Shown here in pieces: positions 1 to 10,425 of a stretch of DNA of 64,000 nucleotides. This DNA is from Gliomastix tumulicola (taxonomy: Eukaryota; Ascomycota; Sordariomycetes; Hypocreales; Bionectriaceae): positions 806,001 to 870,000 of the forward strand of contig BCHX01000004.1 of NCBI GenBank assembly GCA_001599755.1, written 5' to 3'. The notes beneath the pieces are model-generated. The model searched no databases, was not told the DNA's origin, and saw only the letters and a list, made by a program, of their open reading frames with translations. The translations under genes and the position numbers were made by a program. Within the stretch, counting starts at the first letter, position 1; each line of letters begins with the position of its first letter.

Positions 1-1091
1 TCGTAGATCGGCCGTATGAAGGTGACTGGCCAGGTGGTGGCGGTGGTAACGGCTGTGTCGGAGGTTCCGGAGCATCCCCAAAGCGCCCAAAAGAACCAGG
101 CCCGGGCATGCCGTTCCTTGAACGGGGAGGAACACTCGACGCATCCTCGCTCTTCCCCGTCATATATGAATTGCCTCCCACTGAATCCTGGCTCTTGTTA
201 TTCTGGGCCACCTTGCGCAGATTCAGCCTATCCCTATCCCTCGAAGTCGTGGAATCGAAACTTCCGGCCGGAGACGCAGCTGCGCTCGGTGTGTAGCGGA
301 CTGGCGGTGTCCTGTTACTCCTTGGAGGTCCCTCGTTGTGGGCAACAGTCGAGGTCGAACTGACTGCGCTGTGCTGGCTGGACATAGACTGCCCCGGGGG
401 TGGCCTCACGGGCGGAGGTCCTGGAGGTCTCCTCCCAGCTCCCAAGACCTGGTCTATCTCCTTCTGGTCGAAGCCCGTGAGCTCCGGCGTCTTTCCGCTC
501 GTGTACTTGCCATAGATCTTGATCATGCTCGCGATGAAGAACTTCTTCTCCTTGTCCGACTGCGCCTGCCAGAAGTACGGCTTCCCCAGCGTCACCAGGA
601 AGCCCGTGTCGCCCGCCCATTCTTTATGCTGCGGGTTCACGCCCGGACCGGTGAAGGACTCGATGTGGGTGAGGTCGTCAAGGTTCCATGTCTTGCCAAT
701 CGAGAAGGAGCCGTTGGGGTTTTCCTTGGACTTGTGCATGCGCACGCGGCCCGAGCGGCGGACGGCGATGACGATGACTCGAGGCTTCTCGGAGTTGAGG
801 GTCCTGGCTTCGGGCGGCGGGGGCGTCGCGGGGTGGCTGGAGAACTCGGTTACACGAATGTGTGTGATGTAGGTTTCTTGCACTGCGAGACGCGCAGGAG
901 GCTGCTGTCAGCTTCATCGTCCCAGTTCACTTCCTGCGTTCTTGGCGCAGAGAGAGCCTGCCGGAGAACTTACATCCTCCGTCGGGATCTTTCTTGTTGA
1001 AGCATGTGTCGATGATCCGGCGCTTCTCGTCATCGAAGCGCTCCGCCCTGTTGGGGGCTGCGCCAGGCCCAGCTCCATTCGCGCGGTCCAT
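1..1091 (-). CDS. sec3: Exocyst complex component Sec3, N-terminal part (runs off the left edge)
   Basis: Sec3 is the exocyst subunit that marks sites of exocytosis by binding PIP2 and Rho-type GTPases at the plasma membrane. Exon 1 is 1091-974 and exon 2 is 882-1, separated by a 91-base intron with a GTAAGT donor. About 333 residues are visible and the frame is open to the edge. After a 39-residue leader (starting MDRANGAGPG) comes the PH-like PIP2-binding domain, with ETYITHIRV, SGRVRMHKSKEN, FSIGKTWNLDDL, WAGDTGFLVTLGKPYFWQA and IKIYGKYT. A Pro/Ser/Thr-rich linker follows, as in fungal Sec3. The start is well placed because an in-frame TAG lies 9 bases upstream. The coiled-coil and C-terminal helical parts must lie outside the window. 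Family recognition is from memory of fungal Sec3 proteins; I am confident of it. Confidence 0.9.
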
Positions 1092-2118
1092 ATGAAGCTA
1101 CCTGACGATGGGGCCATCCATCCATTCATGAAGCAGCAGAGGCGGTCGAGGGCCGCGGGGGCATGTTCGGGGGCTGAGTTTCCGTCGCGATTCGGTGGTT
1201 CGTGGAGGGCAACCGGCGACCGGGTGGTGCTACTGTTCGCGTCTGTATCGCTCTGCGTTGCTCGTCTCTCGTCGCGATCGGGATTGATGGAGGTGACTGT
1301 CCGAAGGCATACGCTGTGGTGGCTGAGTGTGGGATAATTGTCTCCAGGTGTCTTGGATCCAAGACTCGGGTGACTAAGCAGCCGCATCCACAAGGATTCA
1401 GGAACAGGAGCTCAAGCTTCAGAGGCTGACAGAAATATCTCAGCAGCGTCTCGAGAGATGTGAGACAGGGTTCTCCGTCGGATTCAGATTCGTGACCGGT
1501 GCATTTCAGCGTAAGCAAGCTCACTATTTAGGCTCTATACGCAATATCTCCCTGCAACACATGACTTTCTGGGCTGCACTACGAGGGAAACCCAAGTAAA
1601 TGTCCCCATCCGGTTGAGGCTGTATCGTTTTATTGTGTCGCAAGCTCCAGAATCACCCATAGAGAGCTCCCTGTAGCCTCCTTATTTGGGAAACCGACTC
1701 GGCTACCCTACAACAAGACAACACCACTTCCCCCTTCCACCACAAACCTCAGTCTTGAGGCTGATTCGTTCTCTGGAAGCAGTCGCCCATCTAAGACAAG
1801 CTTAGAGGTTAAGTGGCTGCCTGTGGAAGGGAGAACCAACCGCTTAGCACAACGCTACGCTTACGTACGTACCTTACCTCCAGGCCAGGCAGTTGATGAT
1901 GCAATGGAAGGTTCCTGGCTCAACATCATACATTCCTGTTCGATATCTCTAAAGTCGAACGAGAGTGCCAATGTTTCCCTCTTACTAGGTTTACTTTCCC
2001 GGGTATTATCCTTACCCTAGGTATTCTAGGCCTTGTCACTTCATCCTAGGTTCGATTATCAACAAACACAAACAGTGCTCCGAATAATCATACCACTACT
2101 TACCTACCTACAGACACA
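1092..2118. other. Intergenic: upstream region of sec3
   Basis: I see no gene here. The several short reading frames on both strands have no recognisable protein sense. The stretch next to sec3 should hold its promoter and 5' leader. Some pyrimidine-rich tracts (for example around 1727-1745) are typical of fungal promoters. Confidence 0.5.
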
Positions 2119-2784
2119 ATGTCGCAAGAGTACTACCGCGATTTGCAAACAAAACGAGCCTTCCCCATCGGAGACTCTAAACGAGCGCGAATCTAGTGTT
2201 TCCCAAGCTAGGAGGAGGGCGAATGCGAATAGGGGGCGCAGACCTGCATCAACGTGTTCAGGGAAGACGTGAGCATGAGCCTCAGCGATGAGTTCATCCT
2301 CTGGTTGAGAATTGCTATAGACATCGAGAAGGTTACGGAACTGTGTGAGGAGGTTTTCGTGCTTTACTGTCACTGTATGGTCGACTTGACGATCGTCGGC
2401 TTTGAGAGGTGGATGGACTTACAGGCCGGCTTCCCCATAATGAAGAGCAGCTCCATCATCTGCGAGAGGATCGGGTCTCTTGGGTTCAGACATTGTGAGA
2501 AGCTCGTGACGCGCTACGGCGACAGCGACAGCGACGTGCAGGCCACGGCCCGTCAGCACTGTCTTGCCAAACTCGACCTGGAATCCGATACACTCCACCC
2601 CCCGTGACGGTGTTTTTTTGAAGGCTACAGGGAGATGGGCTTCAAGCTACGTGAGGAGTTTGGAGACAGGGTGACGCTTGACGGACTCTTCCATGTGCGT
2701 CTCAGTAGACTCTGCTATGCCAAATCGCAGTTGGCCGTGACCCGGGCGGCCGGGGCATTAATTCAGTTATCAAGGGATGCTTAG
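2119..2784 (+). pseudogene. Decayed or interrupted reading frame of unknown family
   Basis: A single plus-strand frame reads from an ATG at 2119 to a TAG at 2782-2784 but is broken by stops at 2194, 2206, 2230 and 2605. Between the stops it is protein-like: 25 codons from MSQEYYRDLQTK, then 124 codons including SLSDEFILWLRIAIDIEKV, then 58 codons including YREMGFKLREEFGDRVTLDG. Keeping one frame across several stops fits a gene decayed by point mutation better than chance. I found no intron that removes the stops cleanly. The last break reads CCG TGA CGG, which one C-to-T change from CGA could produce. I do not recognise the family. A short real gene starting at the ATG at 2275 (110 residues) is an alternative. 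Confidence 0.35.
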
Positions 2785-2904
2785 GGATGGAGGACAGGCA
2801 GTGTTATATATTTGCCATGCAGACGCGCGTGGGTGGTCAACGGGGCTGATGGTTGGAATGTGTAGCAGATACCCAGGGTCGAAACCGGCGATCCCCTCAC
2901 TCCC

Positions 2905-4068
2905 TTAGAGTCTTCGTTCTACGATGCCCTTAACGGCTTCGAGATCCAGTGCCTCGACTTTCCTTCCCTTGTGTCCAACCAGGGTTTCCGCCATGAACAT
3001 GGAGTTGTAGATGGCCTCCTCGGTGGCATCCGCCACAGCCTCAAAGACGCCGTTGATGGTGTCGTTGTCGGACATTTCCACGCCGAACGCAGCCGGCACG
3101 TACGGGTCATTCGCGAACCCTGCAGTCATAGAGAGCTCCTGGAAGGGGATCTTGTTCCCCGTCGAAAAGGCGAGGAAGATGTCGCCTGAGGTGTTGTTCC
3201 CGTATCCTCCGACCTTGCCCAGCCCGATAGTCGCTCGCTTGGCGAGCCGCTGCAGCTGAACTGGGAGGAGGGGCACGTCTGTGGCGATGACGATGATGAT
3301 ACTGCCGTCCTTCCGCGGCTCTTTTACCTGGGGCTCCTCGGCTTCCTTCTGCAGCTTCTGTTCTTTGAGGATGGCGCCGACGGGGACACCGCCGATGTTG
3401 AGATTCTCAGCCTTGCCGTAGTTGGACTGGACGAGGACACCGACTGTGTACTGCTTAGGCTGCCCTTTCGAATCGAGACCTTGCACCACCCGGCTGCTTG
3501 ATCCAGTGCCTCCCTTGTACCTGTGGCAGATCATCCCCGTCCCGCCGCCCGTGTTCCCCTCGGGTACCCGATCCGCACTGGCCTTCCGGATCCCCTCCTC
3601 GACATGGGCCGGCGTCACCGCAAACCGACTCTGATCCGTCAGATACCCGTCAAATGTCTCGCTCACGCAGGGGAAGATGAAGAGGTCCATATCCCCCTCT
3701 TCGTTCTTGTGGTGACGGAAGCAATACTCGTGGATGCCGCGGATCGCGTCCCCGACGGACCCCGTACCCGTGATGACCACGGGCGACGTGAGCAGGCCCG
3801 TCTCGTTCATCCAGTGGGCCCCCGTGAGCTCGCCGCAGCCGTTGAAGCTGAAGTAGCCCGCGAAGGAGGAGTAGGTCGTCCAGTCCGGGCGCGGGAGGAT
3901 GGTGGTGAGCCCCGTGTTGATGGAGGCGTCGCCGGGGACGGTGCTGTTGATGGTCTGGGTGTGGACGAGGACGCCGGGGACGTCGGTGATGCTGTTGAGG
4001 GGGCCTACGGGCCATTTCCCGAGGTTGACTTTGGGGATGTAGTCCCTGATGCGAGCGCGTTGAGACAT
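2905..4068 (-). CDS. DmpA-type aminopeptidase (P1/S58 family, Ntn-like self-processing)
   Basis: A 387-residue intronless enzyme of the DmpA / L-aminopeptidase D-esterase / beta-peptidyl aminopeptidase family. These enzymes cleave themselves before a serine, which becomes the N-terminal nucleophile of the beta chain. Here the Gly255-Ser256 bond in KDGSIIIVIATD matches the known cleavage site near residue 250 of bacterial DmpA, giving alpha and beta chains of about 255 and 132 residues. Other family marks are ITDVPGVLVHTQT (27-39), the Gly-rich NTGGGTGMICHRYKGGTGSS (172-191) and QSNYG (214-218), which contains the conserved Asn. There is no signal peptide, so it is probably cytosolic. It is divergent from the dehydrogenase gene at 4766. 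The likely role is removal of N-terminal or D-amino acids from small peptides or amides; the true substrate cannot be read from sequence. Confidence 0.9.
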   Translation of the reverse strand: MSQRARIRDYIPKVNLGKWPVGPLNSITDVPGVLVHTQTINSTVPGDASINTGLTTILPRPDWTTYSSFAGYFSFNGCGELTGAHWMNETGLLTSPVVITGTGSVGDAIRGIHEYCFRHHKNEEGDMDLFIFPCVSETFDGYLTDQSRFAVTPAHVEEGIRKASADRVPEGNTGGGTGMICHRYKGGTGSSSRVVQGLDSKGQPKQYTVGVLVQSNYGKAENLNIGGVPVGAILKEQKLQKEAEEPQVKEPRKDGSIIIVIATDVPLLPVQLQRLAKRATIGLGKVGGYGNNTSGDIFLAFSTGNKIPFQELSMTAGFANDPYVPAAFGVEMSDNDTINGVFEAVADATEEAIYNSMFMAETLVGHKGRKVEALDLEAVKGIVERRL

Positions 4069-4765
4069 GGTGTAAGTGGTTGTGGTGTTGGAGGGGTATG
4101 GCAGAGCAGGGCGGAGGAGGGTGAGTAGGTGGCTTTTAAATGTGTCAAGCTGAGGAGTATGAAGAGATTGGATAGACGACAGACGACGTCCTTCGAGGAA
4201 TCTTTCTAGCTATTTATCATCTACATCAATATATATTGAGAGTATGTCGATCTGAGTCAGCCCGAGGCGATCAAAAGGTCCGGGTTTCGGGTTTGGACCG
4301 GCTCAGAGCCGTGGATCAAAAGTTCCCCCCCATGGCATTTGGAGTGAGACCCGAGATCTCGGATTTGTAGTAGTGGACGACATTGATATCAGAAGTCGTG
4401 ATATTTATCGATATCATATGCAGCCCTTCCCGCAAGGCTGAGAAGTGCCGTATGTCCACGTGGGGGTCAGTTGCACGAGGGAGACGGGCCCTATCATGAA
4501 ATCACGCACCGATGGGCGAACCCATCCCCCCGCTTGGTATTATTAATGCCAGCCAGTATTCACTCACCATTTTGCTGCGCATTCTCGACGGCGTCCGAAA
4601 TCGGTCCTTCTATAGGCCCTTGTATAGCCGATAGTATCCTTTCCCTCTCGTATTCGAGGGCTCTGTAAATAAGGGGGCGCTGCTCTTGTCTCTTCGTTGA
4701 AGTCCTTGGAAGCCACCGTTCTCAAGACAAACCTTTCAATCTAGTCAGACTGAGCCAAACCAATA
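4069..4765. promoter_or_regulatory. Shared divergent promoter, aminopeptidase and SDR genes
   Basis: This 697-base region separates two divergent start codons. It holds an AT-rich stretch near 4200-4240 with ATATATATT-like sequence. A TATA-like CTGTAAATAAG lies at about 4661-4671, roughly 95 bases before the dehydrogenase ATG. The arrangement allows co-regulation but does not prove it. Confidence 0.45.
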
Positions 4766-5542
4766 ATGGCCCGTATCTTGATCACAGGCTCCTCCGACGG
4801 CTTCGGCCTCGAGGCCGCCCGCCAGCTCGTCCAGCGCGGCCACACCGTCTACCTGCACGCCCGCAGCCAAGAGCGCGCCGACGAAACCCTAGCCAAGTGC
4901 CCCGGCGCCGCGGGCGTGCTCATCGCCGACCTCACGACCGTGGCCGCGACGCGCAAGCTCGCCGAGGAGGCCAACGCCATCGGCACCTTCGACGCGATCA
5001 TCCTCAACGCGGGGCTGTTGTACGGGCCGTTCCGCAAGACGGCCGATACCGGCGTGCCGGCCATGGTTTTTGTTAATGTGCTTGCGCCGTACATCCTGTC
5101 TGCTCTGCTGACGCCGCCGAAGAGGATGATTTTCATCGCTTCAGTGCTGCATACGCAGGCGGTGACGGACCTTAAGGACATGTTCTTCCTGGAGCGCGGG
5201 GAGAGCCAGTTCCATGATTTCTCGGCGTACTGCGACTCCAAGTTTCACGTTATGCTCCTGGCCAACGCGGTGGCGAGGCGGTGGAAGGACACGTCGGTGA
5301 CGTCGGTGCATCCTGGATATGTTGCTACCAAGCTTGGAGGCGCGGGCGGTACGGACAAGCTGGAGGATGGTGTCGAGACGTATGTTATGCTGGCTGAGGG
5401 TGATTATGACCAGAGTCTGACGGGTGTGTATTTCGAGCCGAAGAAGAAGCTTGGCCAGGCCCTTGCAGAGACAGAGGATGAGAAGTTGCAGGAGGTTGTC
5501 GTCAAGGCTTGCGAGGATATCACTGGTATCAAGTTAGCTTGA
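4766..5542 (+). CDS. Short-chain dehydrogenase/reductase (SDR)
   Basis: A 258-residue intronless NAD(P)-dependent oxidoreductase with a Rossmann fold. The cofactor motif TGSSDGFG is at residues 7-14, an acidic ADLTT at 54-58, NAG at 81-83, and the active-site Tyr-x-x-x-Lys (AYCDSK) at 155-159. HPGYVATKL follows, as in the NADP-type SDRs related to retinol dehydrogenase. The C-terminal part from about residue 205 is family-specific and probably sets the substrate. No signal peptide or membrane segment is seen, so it should be cytosolic. The catalytic Ser is probably Ser126 in IFIASV. It is divergent from the aminopeptidase and is followed on the same strand by an iron alcohol dehydrogenase. 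The substrate is unknown. Confidence 0.88.
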   Translation: MARILITGSSDGFGLEAARQLVQRGHTVYLHARSQERADETLAKCPGAAGVLIADLTTVAATRKLAEEANAIGTFDAIILNAGLLYGPFRKTADTGVPAMVFVNVLAPYILSALLTPPKRMIFIASVLHTQAVTDLKDMFFLERGESQFHDFSAYCDSKFHVMLLANAVARRWKDTSVTSVHPGYVATKLGGAGGTDKLEDGVETYVMLAEGDYDQSLTGVYFEPKKKLGQALAETEDEKLQEVVVKACEDITGIKLA

Positions 5543-6263
5543 GGGTAGCTTCGCCTGCAGTCGGCATTCATGACGGTCGACAGTCGACTCCTGACCCTGG
5601 TGAAGGTCACATTTGGAGTAAATGAGAAATTCGGAGTGTCTGGCATGACATTATCGAGACCAATCAGCCCCATGCGGCCTATGAGGAGCTCAATGGACAT
5701 CATGGACTTTGATGTCCGTTGGGCGGCTGAGTTCGGTAAAGAGAAAACAAATGAATTTGTTGACGCTCATGCACCTCAAATTGCCGAATCCGCGTTTGGA
5801 GTGTGGGGAATGCGGGGAATCTCCGGCGCAGTTCCCCAAGCAGCCGCTGAACTGAAGCACTGGAATAGAAACTGGGCGACTTCTTCGGTGTATGTTATCG
5901 CGATACTATAGTTATACTGAACTGCAGACCTGGAAAATAATAGTATAATCGCACGAAGTCAAATTGGATTGATATACATCTCGACCCTGAAACTCCTCAA
6001 ATATCTGACCGCCTGCGACTTCGGCGCGCGGAGGAATGCCGTCATCACGAGACCTCCGTCCGATTAGGCTTGTGTGGAGATTCTGGAGGCCAGATCGGAT
6101 CCGATGCGCTCTCCCCGCAAGCATGACATCCGAGGTCATCGCTGGCTGGCTATTCCCAGGGCCGAACCTCTCACCGAAGCTTTACCACATCCTCCTTCAT
6201 ATACACGCTGCAATTCATCCGTCCTCACCCAATTGGCCTTGTCACAGCCCGTAGTAGCCCATC
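5543..6263. other. Intergenic, SDR to alcohol dehydrogenase
   Basis: No supported gene. A 113-codon open frame at 5570-5911 has no protein family sense and is not called. The stretch should hold the SDR 3' end and the promoter and leader of the next gene. The sequence GTGTGGGGAATGCGGGGAAT near 5801-5820 contains a repeated GGGGAAT word. Confidence 0.45.
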
Positions 6264-7959
6264 ATGGTGTCTCCAGCGATCAGGGTCGCCCCCAATGTAA
6301 GCCCGCCCGTCCTGGGATAACCGCCGGCCTCACCGGTCCCAGCCTAAGATAGACGCTCACATACTCTAGGCCGCCAAACGGGCAAGCTCCCTCCTCCGTA
6401 CAATCCAGTACACACACCCGCCCTCCTGTCCCTGCCACTCCAACCCGGGCTACCACCAGAACCCGCCGTCCAACAGCCTGCTCTCCCACGTGAACCGGCG
6501 CTTCAAGGGCACGCCCGCCGCGGCCGAGCAGAAGGAGTATGCCTTCGAGATGGCCGCCTCGTCCATCCGCTTCGGGCCGGGCGTCACCAAGGAGGTCGGT
6601 ATGGACTTCAAGAACCTCGGCGCCAAGAGGGTGTGCGTCGTGACGGATGCCACTGTCGACAAGCTCGATGCCATGAAGCAGGTGCGGGAGGGTCTGACGA
6701 GGGAGGGTGTGCCCTTTGAGGTGTTCAGCAACGTCAGGGTTGAGCCCAAGGATAGCTCGTGGGTTCTCTTTCTTTCTTTTGTTTGCTCATATCAGAGGGT
6801 TTCATACTGATTTAAGTACAGCATCAAGGAGGCTATCGAATGGGTTCGCCCTTACAAGCCGGATGCCTTCCTCGCCGTTGGCGGCGGCTCTGTCATGGAC
6901 ACCGCTAAGCTCATGAACCTATACAACTGCTACCCGGAAGCCGACTTCCTCGACTTCGTCAATGCGCCCCTAGGCAAGGGTCGGCCGATTGACAAGCCCC
7001 TCCTCCCGCTCATCGCCGTCCCGACGACCGCCGGCACGGGCAGTGAGACGACGGGCACTGCCATCTTCGACCTGGTCTCCAAGCGCGCCAAGACGGGTGT
7101 TGCGCACCGTAATCTCAAGCCCACGCTGGGCATCTGCGATCCCATCAACACGAGGACAATGCCCGCCGCCGTGAAAGCGGCCTCGGGTCTCGATGTGTTA
7201 TGCCACTCCCTCGAGTCGTGGACGGCGATCCCCTACAACGAGCGGACGCCGAGACCGACCAACCCGCTCAACAGACCCGCGTACCAGGGAGCGAACCCCA
7301 TCTCAGATGTCTTCTCGTTCCATGCTCTCAAGGCCACGATCAAGTACTTGCCTCGGGCTGTGAAGGATCCCGACGACTTCGAGGCGCAGAGCGAGATGCT
7401 TCTCGCGGCGACACTGGCTGGTGTTGGTTTCGGCAATGCGGGTGTGCATCTCTGCCATGGTACGTCCTGCCTCTCAAAATGAATCATACTTTTCTGGAAA
7501 AAGCGACATTATACTGACTAAATTATTCCAGGCATGTCATATCCAATCTCTGGCCAGAATCCCGGCTACCGTCACCAGGGCTACGAGATCGCCGGCCCCC
7601 TGATCCCCCACGGCGTATCAGTGGCCGTCTCCGCCCCAGCCGTCTTCCGATTCACCGCCGCCTCCAACCCAGACCGCCATCTTGCCGCGGCCGAGGCCTT
7701 CGGCGTGGACATCTCCAACGTGAAGCGGGAGAGCGCAGGCGAGGTGCTGGCCGAGGCCATCACCAAGTTCCTTGCCGATCTGGGCGACCAGCCCGCCGGC
7801 CTCAAGGATCTAGGCTTCGACGCGGGCCATATCGAGGGCCTGGTAGAGGGCACAATCCCGCAAGCGAGAGTATTGAAGCTTGCGCCCGGACTGGCGACGG
7901 AGCTTGAGGCCGAGAAGGACCAGCTGAGAACGTTGTTCGAGAACGCTCTGACACACTAG
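6264..7959 (+). CDS. Hydroxyacid-oxoacid transhydrogenase, iron-containing alcohol dehydrogenase (ADHFE1 type)
   Basis: Four exons: 6264-6296, 6409-6758, 6822-7459 and 7532-7959, coding 482 residues. The family oxidises 4-hydroxybutyrate (or lactate-type hydroxyacids) while reducing 2-oxoglutarate to D-2-hydroxyglutarate. Human ADHFE1 is mitochondrial, and the match is close along the whole length. Examples are EYAFEMAASSIRFG, VTKEVGMDFKNLGAKRVC, the NAD loop GGGSVMDTAK (148-157), PTTAGTGSETT (195-205), the metal-ligand segments GLDVLCHSLES and NAGVHLCHGMSYPISG, and IPHGVSVAVSAPAVF. The intron donors are GTAAGC, GTGGGT and GTACGT. The first exon (11 residues) is the weakest part: it joins in frame to YTHPPSCPCHSNPGYHQ, but an extra exon in the 112-base intron is possible. 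An N-terminal mitochondrial targeting signal is expected but short in this model. Confidence 0.9.
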
Positions 7960-10425
7960 CATTAGAATGGGCTGTTCGGTGTGGCGTGGGAATGTTTTTT
8001 TTTGTGCCACTAGTAGTAAGCAGCGGCACAAAACAGAAGACGTGAACATAGGCACGGTGCAGCTTCTGAGACATGTACGTGGGCGTAGACCGACGTGTGA
8101 TTTGACTGTCAGATGTGACCACTGAGACAGTGCGGCTGACAATTGTCGTACAACATACTTAGGCCAAGCTAGGGAGCCGGCCTAGACCAGGTGATAGAAA
8201 CGAAGGTGGCCATCATCACATTCCGGACCTACCAGAAGCTCAGATCAAAGACACGTCTGTGAGCCGGGGAAGGGGGCCAGACACGCATGGTCCGCAATGA
8301 AATGTCCGAGTTAAGTCGGCGGCTAGTGTACGCCTCATTCTCGTATTGTCAGCCATCTAGAACTGGGGAAAAGGAAAAAGCAGCTGATCGAAGCCGGATA
8401 GAACGGCTCATCAGCCTAACCACCAGCCCATTGTGGTGCTTGTAGCTTGAAGCTCCCCGAAGCTACGCGCCCGAAATCGTGATGCTTTGTCATAAGAGAT
8501 TGTGATCACCCAGCCTGTGATTGGGAGGCTCAATTTTGCAGCTGTTGTGTGACAACCAAATCTCTCACACACGGCTGGAATGGGCTAGATCCAGGGGAAT
8601 TGGACGAGAGCGAGACGCCACACCGCGCGCCAAGAACTATCCTCAGATCATGGTTGGCTCACGACCCAACAGTGTGCACAGTTTGGGGGCCAATACACGT
8701 CGCCGTGTCCGATGGCGCAGAGCACGCGGATCGTCACTGCATGTTAGTTGGCATCTCGACCACAGCTCGTCCATGCAGCAATCCAGACTTCTGACCGTGC
8801 AAAGGCCCAATATTGGAGGGCAGTTGTCTGAGATCTGTCGACACGTGGTGTGATGCGCCCAGCCCCCCATCTGAAAAGAGGGCATTCGTAATGCTGGTGG
8901 GCTGAAAAGTGAACCATCGATACTCCGACCTCACCTCTGTCGAATGGCGGGCTCGGACGTCGACAGTGGAGAGGCGGTTGGCAATAGCGACGGAGACGAG
9001 AGTATGAATGCGACCTAGCTCTCACCCCGAATGCCACTATTGACGAACTGCAAGCCCAGCGCCTCAGCGCCACAGCACATGGCAAGCGGTGCCGGATGTC
9101 CACTCAGATCGGTGGCATTCCTCGGCCACGGTCCATCGCGGCCTAGTCTCTGGCGTGGCGCACCAGGCTGTGCCACCCCGAGAGATCAGATTCAGACGTC
9201 GATACGCCCTGAGGCTGGCTGAGGTGTGGAGGATCGTGAGATATGTGGCCCTACGAGCGGGCTTGTGCGGAGAGTATTCATCAAAAAGGGAAACGTCTTC
9301 ACGCGTGGGATGTGGTCAGGAGAAAATGGTCCGACACGCTGGCCAAATATTGATCACACTGCGGGACGGCTGAGTGTTGGAAGGTGCGATTGGCTTGCTG
9401 ACCGTCGTTGCTGCCCTTCCGACTTTCCACGTCGCTCTTGCCTCAGCTGTTTTTTCGGGCTCTTGCCCAAGCGAACGGAAATCGCCATTTTGGGACACAC
9501 TAGGCCCAGACGGGACAGCTCCAGGGTGCTGCCCCACATCCACCGAGCGACTATTGCAGGCGGCTATTGACTTTGGACCTCTTTTGAGATCGATAGACAA
9601 GACGATAATGTCTTTCCATTCACGATTCACCACATTTCATACATACTGTGCGCGTCTTGACTCTCTTTTCTCCGTAGTAATGCCCGGCCGTCTCCAGAAT
9701 ACTCAGCCTTGACTCCACAAGGTGCCGCGAGGGCCCGCACGTGCGGTATTGTCACCGTTACACCGTACCGGCTCTCCGGCTACCGCCTGCAGCTGTGAGA
9801 AATCACGTTGGCTGCGTAGCGAAGCTATTGCTGCTATTCTCTGCATCGATCGTGACGAAGCCTCCGGGCCTTCCAGGCTCTCGCTCGTCGATTCAGCCTC
9901 ATCGCCACCTCCGATTGGTTCCCTCTGGTCCTGGACCCTTGTCGTGGCCCGGCGTTGTCCAGCTGTCCGCAGGCCGTTATCCCACTTGGTCGGGACCGCG
10001 AGAAGTGTCGGGGAGGGCAGTGATTTGCTGCGAGAAGGCCGACAAATGCAATGGTCATTGCCGAACTTCAGCTGAGGTCTGTTGGTCCATGACATCGCAC
10101 CATGTCTTGGGTTCCAGACTCGGCGAAGCCGTTGGGCTGCGCAGTGACTGTCCGTGGGATTGGAATGCGAGTGCGGACGCGATGTCTATCCGCCGGTAGG
10201 GCTGGTGCCACAAGCTTCTCCATCGTGAGGTTGAGAAAATCTACTTAAGACGGCTCTTGCCCAGCTCTAGTAGGTCTTTCTCCTTGGCTCATCATCCAGC
10301 ACTACAACTAATCTCAAGCTTCTAGCTTCTAGCTCCTCTCTTCTCTCCAGTCTCCCCATCCTCTTCGTCTTTAGTGACTCACTCCTCAGTCTCTTGCTTC
10401 AACTTCGATCCAACACATCTTCAAC
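7960..10425. other. Long gene-free stretch before the secreted protein gene
   Basis: About 2.5 kb without a supported gene. Open frames up to 152 codons exist on both strands but overlap one another and show no family sense. The last 150 bases before 10426 are strongly pyrimidine-rich (CT tracts at about 10330-10375) and end in TCAACATG, a good fungal start context. This suggests a strong promoter with a long upstream region for the secreted protein. Confidence 0.5.

Noticed and set aside
5570..5911. 113-codon plus-strand frame after the SDR gene
   Set aside because: It overlaps the likely SDR 3' untranslated region and shows no family motif.
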